Source: Glebionis coronaria (lineage: Eukaryota; Streptophyta; Magnoliopsida; Asterales; Asteraceae). From it: a stretch of DNA of 64,000 nt. Shown piece after piece: positions 1 through 9,753 of the stretch. The notes beneath the pieces were generated by a model, which was not told the DNA's origin, did no database searches, and saw only the letters and a program-made list of their open reading frames with translations. The DNA lies in NCBI GenBank assembly GCA_025667525.1, contig CM046874.1, positions 283,946,880 to 284,010,879 on the forward strand, read 5' to 3'. The position numbers were made by a program, and so were the translations under genes. Position 1 is the first letter of the stretch; each line of letters opens with the position of its first letter.

Positions 1-2
1 AG

Positions 3-1106
3 AAGTCCGACGGTTCACCCGAGCGACCAGACCGAGAGCTGACTAGAGCCGCTCGTCGCACAAGTGTGTGGGATAGGATGGACACTGGGAAGAAGGCTCC
101 CGGATCTTCTCAAAAGAGTGGACCTCACCCAAGGGATGGGGCACCACCCCCGTCTCCAGATCCGTCGGGAGAGGACTCGGATGACCATCCGCCCAAGCGT
201 CACCGACCTAGACGTACCCCTCCACCACCACCAAACAATGATGAATATTATGGTGGCCCTTATTATCGAGAGGCAGAAGCGGAAGATCTTTCTCGCCCGT
301 GGTGTGACCCATGGGATGACCCTAGGCTCACCCGTCCATGGGCGGATCCCACGGAAGACCCTTTTACTCTCCGTATACGGAACTACTCCGAGGACACAAA
401 ACATCGCATGCCGGCGTGTGTCAAGACCTATGATGGAACAGGTGATCCGGATTATCACCTCAAAATATTTGATACGCAGGCTAAAATTGAGCGATGGCCC
501 ATGCCTATATGGTGCCAAATGTTCAATTCGACTTTGATCGGCAATGCCCGTGACTGGTTCGAGGGACTCCCTCCACGGAGCATTGATAGCTTCACGGAAC
601 TACGCACTGCGTTCAAGAATAATTATACTCAGCGGAAGAAGTATAATAGGGATCCGGTCTCATTGGCAACTGTCAAGCAACGGCCGGGGGAGTCTACAGA
701 AGCCTTTACTGAACGCTTCAACGACGAGTGCACACGCACAAAGACGATGCCGGAACTCCTGAAAATCTCTGACTATATGCACACCATAACAGACAGGGAA
801 TTGATCAGGCGTCTCAATGACAAGCGTCCAGAGAGATATGATGACCTCATGGAAAGGGTCAGAAATTTCATAGAAGGAGAAACAACGGTGGTCGCGGCTT
901 ACCCTTCCAAAGGAAACGGCTACCGGTCAAACGACCAGTCCCGGAGACAGTCGGGCGGTCAAAGCAATCAGAACAATTGTAGGGGCTCAGACTATAAGAG
1001 CCAAAACAAAGGAGGACGGCCGGATGATAAGTTTACCCCACTAAAGATGTCCTACTGGGAGATCTTGCTGACGGAAGGGGCAAATTTTCCGAGGCCTCCC
1101 CAATGA
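3..1106 (+). pseudogene. gag: Tat gag (capsid), 5' partial, frameshifted at its 3' end
   Basis: Structural protein that forms the cytoplasmic virus-like particle. The frame is open from the first bases of the window, so the true start may be upstream; the first internal ATG is at 78. The N-terminal third is proline- and charge-rich (poly-Pro near residue 55 of the frame from 66). The retrotransposon gag core follows, with WCQMFNSTL, ARDWFEGLP and the typical region ending RYDDLMERVRNFIEGE. The frame stops at 1104-1106, but homology continues in another frame from 1103, where the zinc-knuckle-like CEFHNDKGHGTEEC lies. A lost base in the C-run at about 1097-1103 is the simplest explanation, so gag and pol were probably one ORF. 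Confidence 0.85.
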
Positions 1107-2074
1107 CAACTCCGCCGGACCGTCGGCAAGGAAATCGCTTCTGCGAGTTCCATAATGACAAGGGCCATGGTACGGAGGAGTGTATCCAGCTCAAGAAGCA
1201 CATTGAGTCACTGATCAAATCAGGTAAACTCAAGCATTTGGTTAAGGATTGGAAGGACGGAAAAGACAACAAGAAGTATGACAAGAAGGATCCCCAAAAG
1301 GAAAAACCTTCGACCATATACATGATCCAATCCAGACAACGCCGCACTAGGCAGAAAATTGGCCAAAAATTTTCACGCGGCAAGGAAATCTCATTCCCTC
1401 CCATCACAGCAAGCGATGTGACTGATGCGCCTCTCACTATTGAGATAAGCATTGGAACACACAATGTTCGTCGCATGTATGTGGACGGAGGGTCATCGGC
1501 AGAAGTACTGTACGAACACTGTTTTGTGCAGTTACGGCCAGAAATAAGAAGCCAATTAGTACCGGCCACGGCGTCGCTTACTGGCTTTAGTGGAGACACC
1601 ATCTGGCCGATAGGGTAACTATGTCTGCTCGTAACCATTGGGAATGAGGAACACTCCACTACGGCGTGGATGAACTTCATGGTGATACGCTCACATTCTC
1701 CGTACAATGGGATCATAGGCAGACCAGGTATTCTGGCTATACGGGCGGTACCTTCCACGGCACACGGAATGATCAAGTTCCCTGTTGAGGGAGGAATCGT
1801 CACCATTTACAATACAATCGTACCAGCATCCGAGTGTCATACTGTGACAACACCGGCTCCACCTGTTCCGCCCAAGGATGGATCATCACCTCCCAATTGG
1901 AAGGTGGCAATCCATCCTGACTATCCAGAACAAGAGATATCCATAGGGGGGGCGCTCTCGGATAACGGAAAAAGGGCCATGTGCTCTCTTCTAGGTGAAA
2001 ATCTAGATATAGTCGCATGGGAGCCAAAGCATATGACAGGCGTACCACGTGCGATAGCAGAACATAAGCTCTAA
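1103..2074 (+). pseudogene. pol: Tat gag C-terminus and aspartic protease segment of pol
   Basis: Begins with the zinc-knuckle-like CEFHNDKGHGTEEC (Cys/His spacing typical of Tat gag), then a lysine-rich linker. The aspartic protease follows, with active-site motif VDGGSSAEVLY near 1480-1505 and the downstream IIGRPGI flap-side motif near 1705-1725. Retroviral-type proteases act as dimers and process Gag-Pol. One reading frame covers the whole segment but is cut by TAA at 1616-1618 and again by TAA at 2072-2074, after which the same frame runs into reverse transcriptase. Start 1103 is only the first ATG after the frameshift and probably not a real initiation site. Confidence 0.82.
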
Positions 2075-4234
2075 ATCCGCCAGGGGTACCAACCACTCAA
2101 ACAAAAGAAGCGCGGCCAGGCGCCTGAGCGCAGTCGAGTGATATTGGAGGAAGTACGGAAACTTGTGGACGCAGGTATCATGCGCGAGGTATACTACCAC
2201 GAGTGGTTATCCAATCCTGTCATGGTCAAAAAACATGACGGGAGTTGGCGCATGTGTGTGGATTTCACGGATCTGAACAAATCCTGCCCACAGGATTGTT
2301 ACCCATTACCGGAGATTGACTGGAAGGTGGAATCCCTATGTGGATATCCCTTTAAGTGCTTCCTAGACGCATATAAAGGACACCACCAGATCCAGATGGC
2401 GGAGGAAGGCGCGGAAAAAACGGCGTTCCATACTAGTCAGGGCGTATACTGTTATACGAAAATGCCGTTTGGACTAAAGAACGCCAGTGCTACATACCAG
2501 CGGCTTGTGGACAAAGCCTTTGACTCGCAAATAGGCCGCAACCTGGAAGTCTATGTGGATGACTTAGTCATAAAAAGTCATACGGAGGATGCACTTCTCC
2601 GGGATGTCCAAGAGACATTCGACACACTGAGGAGGATTAACATGAAGCTAAACCCAAAGAAATGCACGTTCGGGGCAACGGAGGGAATGTTCCTTGGATA
2701 TATGATTGATCCAAATGGCATCAAACCTTGCCCAGAGAAGACGGACGCAGTAATACAGCTACCATCCCCTCAAACGCGGAAGGAGGTGCAATCCTTAAAT
2801 GGGAAATTGGCCGGTCTAAATAGGTTCCTATCCAAATCCGTAGAGAAGTCATTACCCCTGTTTAAGACACTCAAAAAGTGCATTAGGAAGGGAGACTTCC
2901 GGTGGACAAAGGAAGCCGAGGAAGCTTTTGGCCAACTCAAGCAGCATCTTGCATCTCTCCCTATGCTAGTAGCTCCCCGGCCAAAGGAGGAACTCATTAT
3001 GTATCTCTCAGCCACACACGGAGCAATCAGTGTGGTACTCATGACAGATAGGGATACGGTTCAAACTCCGGTCTACTTCATAAGTAGAACACTACAAGGG
3101 CCGGAGTTGAATTACTCCTCTATGAAAAAATTGGTGTTGGCACTAGTGTTTGCTACAAAGCGGTTGCGCCGATACTTTCAGGCGCACCCAATCGTAGTCA
3201 TTGCTGACCAACCAATAAAGCAAGTCATATCTAGACCGGATGTAACAGGAAGGCTACAAAAATGGAGAATCCTATTGGGGGAGCATAATATATCTTATAG
3301 GCCAAGGACGGCTGTTAAAGGCCAGATCTTGGCAGATTTCTTGATAGAGAAGCCGGATGAGGAAGGGCCAATTGTTAAAAAAGACGAGACTCCAACAGAA
3401 CCATGGGTGTTATTTACGGACGGATCTTCGTGTACGGATGGGTCCGGAGCTGGTCTCATCCTCACAAATTCGGAAGGAATGGAGTTTACGTACGCCCTCC
3501 GTTTTGAGTTCACGGCCACCAACAACGAAGCGGAATATGAAGCATTAATTGCGGGTTTAAAAATCACCGCTAGAATGGGAGTCCGCAACCTTGAGGCCTA
3601 CGTGGACTCACGGCTGGTCGCGAACCATATTCTAGGTGGATATGTGGCTAAGGAGGACAACATGGTCCGATACCTGGAGAAAGTCAAGTCACTCATCGCG
3701 GCTTTCAGCAAGTTTTCCATCAAGCAGGTGCCAAGAGGTGAGAATAAGAAGGCGGACGCTCTTAGCAAGATTGCATCCACAAGCTTCGCCCACTTGTCCA
3801 AGCAAGTCTTGGTGGAAATACTCAAGGAGAAATCTATAACAGAAGGGGAGGTCGCTACTATAGTTGAAGAGGATGGACCTACATGGATGACCCCGATCAT
3901 CAACTACTTGACTAGTGAAACCCTTCCGGACGATGAAAAAGAGGCGCGGCGCATCAGGAGGAAGTCGCAACACTTCAAACTTCGAGAGGGTATCCTTTAT
4001 AAGCGCTCCTTCTTGCAGTCGTGGTTGCGGTGTGTTGGACCACGTCAGGCCGCTTACGTAATCAGTGAAATACATGAAGGGTTATGCGGCATGCACGTAG
4101 GTCCACGATCCGTGGTAGCTCGAGCCTTACGAACAGGATACTATTGGCCTACCATGCACAGGGACGCGCGCGACATGATTCGCAAGTGTAGTGATTGCCA
4201 AGTGCATAGACCAGTGCCGCGACATCCGCAGTAG
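2075..4234 (+). pseudogene. pol: Tat pol: reverse transcriptase, RNase H, second RNase H and integrase zinc finger
   Basis: Reverse transcriptase with SWRMCVDFTDLN, MPFGLKNASATYQ and the catalytic VYVDDLVIKS near 2548-2575 (both Asp present). The connection and a Ty3-type RNase H follow (to about 3340). A second RNase H then begins with LFTDGSSCTDGSGAG near 3410, keeps the acidic NNEAEYEAL block and a KADALSK end. The duplicated RNase H separates Tat from other Ty3/gypsy lineages. The last part carries the integrase HHCC zinc finger (GMHVG, TGYYWPTM, CSDCQVH). From 2138 on it is one uninterrupted frame of 698 codons, ended by TAG at 4232-4234; integrase continues in the same frame, so this is a nonsense break rather than the natural end. 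Confidence 0.9.
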
Positions 4235-5115
4235 GAGCTTACACCTATTACATCCCCATGGCCATTCTATAAGTGGGGAATTGACATTGCAGGGCCGTTT
4301 CCTGTAGCTGCGGGGGGAGTTAAATTCTTGATTGTCGTAATGGACTACTTCACACGATGGATAGAGGCCAAGGCAGTCAAATCCATCACAGGCAAGCAAG
4401 TTAAAAAGTTTGTTTGGGAGAACATTATGTGTCGTTTTGGCTTGCCTGGAGAAATCATTTCGGACAACGGTAAACAGTTCGCGGATAATCCATTCAAGGA
4501 CTGGTGTGCATCATTGAATATCAAGCGGCGCTTCGCGTCTATTAAGCATCCGCAGACAAATGGCCTCGTGGAACGAGCAAATAGAAGCTTGGGAAATGGC
4601 ATCAAGGCACGTCTGGATGAGCGAAGTGCCAAATGGGTGGATGAGTTACCACATGTTCTATGGGAGCATAGGACTATGATCAAAACAGCCAACGGAGATA
4701 CTCCATTTGCATTGGCCTATGGCACTAAAGCTGTTATACCAGCAGAAATAGGAATGCCTACCATCCGCACGACGGAGATTAATGTCGTTACGAACGATGA
4801 GCAGCTGCGAATCAACCTGGATCTGTTGGAAGAAAAAAGGGAAATAGCAGCCATTAATGAGGCTAAGTCCAAGGCTAAAATGAAGGCTTATTATGACGCA
4901 AGGTTAAAGGTGTTTCTTTTCGACCGGGAGATTATATCTATCGTGCTAACGAAGCAAGTCGAGCGGAGAATACAGGAAAGCTGGGCCCTAAGTGGGAAGG
5001 ACCGTATGAGGTCACGGAAGCCTTGGGACTAGGCGCGTACAAGTTACGTGACATGGATGGCCGCGACCTGGAACGCACATGGAACATCTCCAATCTCAAA
5101 AGGTGCTATCTTTGA
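4235..5115 (+). pseudogene. pol: Tat integrase core and C-terminal domain
   Basis: Catalytic core of a DD35E integrase: first Asp in GIDIAGPFP (about 4280), second Asp in ISDNGKQF (about 4462), Glu in NGLVERANR (about 4570), with WIEAKAV between. Integrase inserts the cDNA and duplicates the 5-bp target. The frame continues from the RT segment past the TAG at 4232. Near 4915 a one-base change moves the homology to another frame, where the DNA-binding C-terminus (GPKWEGPYEV, then LGAYKLRDMDG) runs to the stop at 5113-5115. The copy is therefore non-functional as it stands. Confidence 0.85.
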
Positions 5116-5831
5116 AAGCTACGGCTTTCACATGGGTGCTTCGCTATATGTGGCTTTAATGAAGAACCATTCGCTCTATCTGTTTTTCTTCTTATGTTTT
5201 GTTTAGGTTCCTTTTTTGTTTTTTAGGACTTATCATTCTTGTTCAAACAAAAAATGTAAACGTTCTAATAAAATGCCGTGGTGCCTAGCTAGCTCCACGG
5301 CTTGTTTCGTGCAAATTATTTTTTAGATTTTTTGTTTGTCATATGAAATTTAGTCATTGTTATAATATGTCATGTTTCATTCATATGCATTCATTCAAAT
5401 CACCGTACATGTACTATACGCCTCCAGGCGGGGTAAGAGGATTAATTGAACCTACTAATTCTACTTGCCGCGTAAGAGGGATGCAACCCCAGCGGCGCGG
5501 ATCATGTATCCTTACTAGACACCTTACTCACAAGATGTTGTGGTAAGTTCCGTATGCCGTACTCACGTGGTGCTTTGCATAATAAAGACGCACGTCGCAT
5601 GTCTAGTAAATTATAGGCTTGATTGTATTTTTTCCTTTTGTGTAAGACGTGACATGTCATGCAGTATCTGTATACGGTATTTAACAAAATAAAAATACAC
5701 AAGTTTCCAAATAAATAACAAAATGGTCGTGGTCATCACGGACTTACATACAAAAGACAATTATTTCACACATGTCTTAGCCGTGTACATACACGGACGA
5801 ATATAAATCACAAATGTTTACAACTGATAAA
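5116..5831 (+). other. Tat non-coding spacer between pol and the antisense gene
   Basis: T-rich non-coding DNA after pol. An AATAAA lies at 5267-5272, directly followed by a hairpin at 5275-5301 with 7-bp arms (GCCGTGG / CCACGGC), which could mark 3' processing of a sense transcript. The tail-to-tail antisense gene ends at 5832. No protein-level homology is visible here. Confidence 0.6.
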
Positions 5832-8568
5832 TTACAAGGGAGGTAGGAACTCCCATATGTCTCTCTTTCCTTCTTCAATCAAAGCATGGAGGGCCTCCCC
5901 GCGAGCGTCCTTTCCAGCCTGTGCCTTGACCGCAGTCGCATCCAACGCCTCCGCAAGCAGCTTTTCACCTTTCATCACTTTCGACACGGAGTCGTATGTA
6001 GCCAGGGTCAAGGGTATGGGATCCGCAGTAAGCTTGGACATAACCGCCTCGTTCGGAGCATCCTTCAGCGCCTCGAGTTCATCAAGAAGAGGGTGTTGGA
6101 TCTCTGCCGGTGCATCCATTGACGCGGTCATATTGTCCGCAGCTGAGGGATTATGGTATGGATGCTGCATGATGTCTTCGTTCTTACCTATAAGTTCTGC
6201 AGCTTTGACCAAACCCTCATGTCTACCACGGTCGATTCCATCGGATACGACCCCGGAAAATGCCTGCAGAAGGTGCGGAGCTTCCATGGCCTTGCTTACG
6301 GCGAGGCGCATTCCTTGCCCAATCATCCACCTGCGTCCAGCTATGGCGGATAGCAGGGGAGGACACAGTCTTTCTGCACAACTTGTGGCCATCTTGCCCA
6401 GCTCCTCCTCCGCCGTTGCAGTTTGCTCTTCCAAGTTGGCCCGCACCTGTGTTAGCTCATCCTTCAGCGCATCGCGCTCTTGGGCGATGTTGAAGGCTTA
6501 TACGGTCACGGCCTTGGTGGAAGCTTCGACCGCAGACACCTGCATATAGAACTTTGAGTTATTACAAGGATAATATATTCTTTTTATTGGTTTGGATAAA
6601 AATCAAGGCAAGAGTATATGTTTGAAAGTTTCGGAAGCATACCTTCTCATTTGATGCGGCTACAAGGGCTTCGAGCTCGGCAATGCGCTTTTCTCGGCTG
6701 TCGGCGTGATGAGCTTGCTCTTTCACTGTAGCCTCGGCTGTCACCAGCGCTGCTTGCAAGGACGCGATGGTCTTCTCGTTCTTCACGACCATTGCCTCAC
6801 GGCGAGCTATCTTTTTATCCGCCCGGTTGACATTAGCAAGGGCCTTGATCAAGCGGCGCCTTAAAGCGGCTCCAACCGTCACTTGATGTGCGGACGACAC
6901 GTCGAACTGCTCCAGAAGGGTTTCATGATCCAACTCGTCTAAGTCTTGCGCAAGGGCTGGTGGGGTAATGTGCTCGATGAATTCTGAACACTCGGATTCC
7001 GCTTCCAACCTTGTCAGACTTGAGAGGTTCCATGCTAGGCGCAGGCTATCTTCTGGCCCTTCGGGGTGTGGTTCCTCGGCGTGTGTCGCAGCAGGGGATG
7101 GGGGTCTGTTTGATGGTACGGGGGATGGATTCTTCTCCACTCCTTCCTCTTAGGCTACGGCCGACGGATCCGCCCTGTTATTGACATGGCAAATTTTGTT
7201 TAGGCATTATATATTTCACAAGTATAGTGACACGAGTAACATTCGAAGGGTACTTACGTGGTATCAATTGCAGGTTCTGGGCCAGTAGGAGCTACGACGC
7301 TCACGGAGGTAGCTCGCCAGATTGGCTCTCCCATGTGCGGGGTAGAGTCGGCCTGAGCAGTCGCAGTACCACTTCCCTCTTGGTACTGCGGATGGTCCTT
7401 CCTCAGCTTCTTTGGGGGAGCATTCGCGGCCCCGGCCTCATCCCCTATCTTCTTTGCCACCCTCCTGGTGGTCTTTCTCTTCCTAGATGTGAGCGGGGCG
7501 GACCCGGAAGCTTGAGTGGTGTCTTCATTGAGGAGATCATTTTCATCTTCCTGGTGGGTCGCGGTCCCCTCCAACAGTAGTTCTCCACCATCTTCATTAT
7601 GGAAGTCCAATGGGGATTTCTCAATGATGGGCTCCCCTTCATCTGATCTGGGCTCGGACGTCTCTTCGAGTGGCATGGTGCGGTCAGCGGTCGCCTCCAG
7701 CAGGGGGAGCTCATTCTCCTTCAGAGGGCGGAACCCTTCGGGCACCTTCATTGGGTCACCCTGGCGTATTAATCCGTGTAGGTTCATTTCTGTGGACATT
7801 TATAAGTATACGGGTTAGTAAGGCTCTACAAATACGCATGACATTTCAAATTTACAAGGTATAAGTAAACCTACCCTCTCCCTGTTCCGTCAGGAAGCAC
7901 GGATATAAGTCATCCCTCCCAAAGTAGCGGCGGCTTATTCCTACTAAGCACAGAAAGTGTTCCGGCAACCCCCTATGGAATTCTGTGTGGTGGGTATCTA
8001 GTATTTTTAAGTCTTTGCTACTATAGTCTTTGGCTTTGGGCGGATAGTCTTTGGGTGCTTTGGTTTTGAGTACGAAAGGAGTAGGGAATACCTTCTCATC
8101 AACAAAGAAGTAATGGTCGTACCAGTTCTTAAGGGAGTCTAAAGGCTTCCTATACGTCATGGGGGCGTTCCCGGGTCGCTTTTTAAACGATAGCCACCCA
8201 TTCACTAGCTGGGGGAAGTAAAAAGCCCTAAAAAGGTTCACGGTTGGAGTTACTCCGCAGGTATGGCATGTAATTTCAAACTGGTTGATTTTACACGCCC
8301 CTATGCAGTGAAGATGGGTTATGTGGAAGTCGTAATACAATAGCAGATCTACCAAGAATTTGGATAGGGGGATACGGTAATTGGCCGAATCAAATAAGTG
8401 CGTATACACGCCTATTTTCCCCGTCGGTGCATTCGTAATCGCCTCACCTTCACCTGGATAGGTGGGATGTACGCTTTCGGGAATGTAATACTTCGACAGA
8501 AAGTCGATGTATTTTTCCGCCGACATCACGTTAAGGACATCCGTGATAACGGGGTTGTCCTTTACCAT
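5832..8568 (-). pseudogene. Antisense four-exon gene of Tat (gypsy-type 'Transposase_28'-like protein), two in-frame stops
   Basis: Minus-strand gene between pol and the 3' LTR. Exons read 8568-7875, 7789-7258, 7174-6643 and 6539-5832. The three introns (85, 83 and 103 bp) all have GT...AG ends, with donors GTAGGT, GTAAGT, GTATGC and acceptors CCACAG, TAACAG, ATGCAG; splicing keeps the frame at every junction. The start ATG at 8568 is 154 bp downstream of a minus-strand TATATAA. Exon 1 resembles the plant family labelled putative gypsy-type transposon (PF04195): LLYYDFHITHLHC, CHTCGVTPTVNLFRAFY, PYPxF-like end. Exon 2 is acidic and polar with a basic, nuclear-signal-like SRKRKTTRRVAKK. Exons 3-4 are alanine/glutamate-rich and look coiled-coil. 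Breaks: TAA at 7150-7152 and TAA at 6498-6500. The function is unknown; antisense extra ORFs at this place are known in Tat elements. Confidence 0.8.
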
Positions 8569-8721
8569 GTTTTATAGAAAGGTTTTGAAAGGCGTGATGA
8601 TCTAACCTGCGGTCGAGGAGATCCGTGGAATCGAAGGCAAAGTTTTGGAGGTAGAAGCTTGAAAATAACAATGGCGGAAGGAAGGGTGAATTGTGTATGT
8701 AACAAACACACACACCAACTC

Positions 8722-8728
8722 TTATATA
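8722..8728 (-). promoter_or_regulatory. TATA box of the antisense gene
   Basis: On the minus strand the sequence reads CCTATATAAG, a good plant TATA box 154 bp upstream of the antisense ATG, leaving a 5' UTR of about 120 nt. A G-box-like CACGTG lies further upstream at about 8765. Assignment is by position and motif only. Confidence 0.6.
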
Positions 8729-9165
8729 GGGTTGCCTCGGTTTCCGAGGTAACGAGGATGTTCGACACGTGTAGGCCACCACGCCTATCCAACGGATGGG
8801 ATTTCTGACACTTCTGCAAAATCAGAAGGGGCCCACGGGTCACTTCTTGGCAGTTTTACGTGGCTCAATGGTGGGCATTAATGGTGCACTTTTGCAGCAG
8901 TGCGGATGAAAAGATGACTACCATTAATGTTTTTATTCTTGTGTCAGGATATGCGGCTCTTACGTAAGACCATATTCAATGCTACATTTAATTTGTCTCG
9001 GCCGTTACGTGTGGCTGATGTGCTATTGGAATTATATTCCTAAGGCAGGCCGCCACGTGCGGCCAAAGCAAAATTTTCAATATTTCTCATTCCCTAGGTC
9101 TTTCTTGGTATGTCCGGAGAGCACCTTGATAGTCTAGAGGTTACGCCTACGACTGTAACAACTAG
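8729..9165. other. Tat spacer: upstream region of the antisense gene
   Basis: Non-coding. It holds several ACGT cores (CACGTG at about 8765, ACGTGG near 8860, TACGTGTGG near 9006, CACGTG near 9054), a pattern typical of plant bZIP/bHLH targets. It probably serves as upstream promoter of the antisense gene; no ORF is supported. Confidence 0.45.
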
Positions 9166-9177
9166 ACTGGGGGGACA
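9166..9177 (+). other. Polypurine tract of Tat
   Basis: ACTGGGGGGACA directly before the TGATGACG that begins the 3' LTR; the expected plus-strand primer for reverse transcription. Confidence 0.7.
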
Positions 9178-9753
9178 TGATGACGTATAGTCCCCAGTCA
9201 GGTCAGGAGCCCGGCCCACGGGTACTACCCGCATCCGGCCCATCACAGATGGGTGGGAATAAGTGTCATTTAAGCTTATGGGCTTGGATGAACAGTAACC
9301 GCACGCACGTGTGCGGCCCACGGCCCGGCACGGCCGGTACAGGGTTAGACAGAATCATATTCTGTCTAGGAATAGGATTTACCCCAAAGAAGAGGATATT
9401 CACTCACCATAATTAGAAGATAACAATCATTCTAATTTTGATACTTATCCTTTCCTTGGGGCCGAAGTATCAGTGGCAGCCCACTAGGGTTTCACTGCCT
9501 ATAAAAGGAACCCCCAAGGGTTCCACAAAGGTATTACGTTCTATACTCTTAACTCACATAAACCCTAAACCGATTACTTACTCTCACGCCGGAGTCTAAT
9601 CGTGGGAAACATTCCCACGGTAAGCCTAACGCGTATTGTTTAGTGTGCAGGATCCCAACCAAACAGTTCACTTGGTGCAGGAGCCGGAGCCCAGCCAACC
9701 CGAATTAAGCCTAATTCGGGTCTAGCAAGGATCACCCAACTTTGGCATCAACA
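9178..9753 (+). repeat. 3' LTR of the Tat element
   Basis: About 576 bp, starting TGATGACG after a purine tract and ending ...GGCATCAACA. It contains a TATA box (TATAAAA, 9500-9506) about 250 bp before the end, with the R/U5 region after it. A perfect 9-bp-stem inverted repeat with a 3-nt loop lies at 9347-9367 in U3 (AGACAGAAT and its complement). The partner 5' LTR is outside, so borders rest on the PPT and TG...CA rule. Confidence 0.75.
9500..9506 (+). promoter_or_regulatory. TATA box in Tat LTR
   Basis: TATAAAA in the context GCCTATAAAAGGAAC, the likely RNA polymerase II promoter of the LTR. Confidence 0.65.

Larger units (their letters stand above)
1..9753 (+). mobile_element. Ty3/gypsy Tat-lineage LTR retrotransposon, 5' end outside window
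   Basis: Order on the + strand: gag, a zinc-knuckle motif, protease, reverse transcriptase, RNase H, a second (archaeal/plant-type) RNase H, integrase, then an antisense gene, a polypurine tract and a 3' LTR. Two RNase H domains plus an extra antisense ORF between pol and the 3' LTR are known hallmarks of the Tat lineage. The 5' LTR and primer binding site lie left of the window. The coding part is decayed: a frameshift near 1100, stops at 1616, 2072 and 4232, and a frameshift near 4915. It seems to sit in Athila-like DNA that resumes at about 9754. The exact 3' LTR end (9750 or 9753) is not fixed because the 5' copy is not visible. Confidence 0.9.

Noticed and set aside
64..537. Overlapping + and - strand ORFs at the Tat gag start
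   Set aside because: They are shadows of gag in other frames; no homology.
5857..6549. + strand ORF opposite exon 4 of the antisense Tat gene
   Set aside because: It mirrors an Ala/Glu-rich coding strand; the minus-strand reading has splice sites and a continuous frame.
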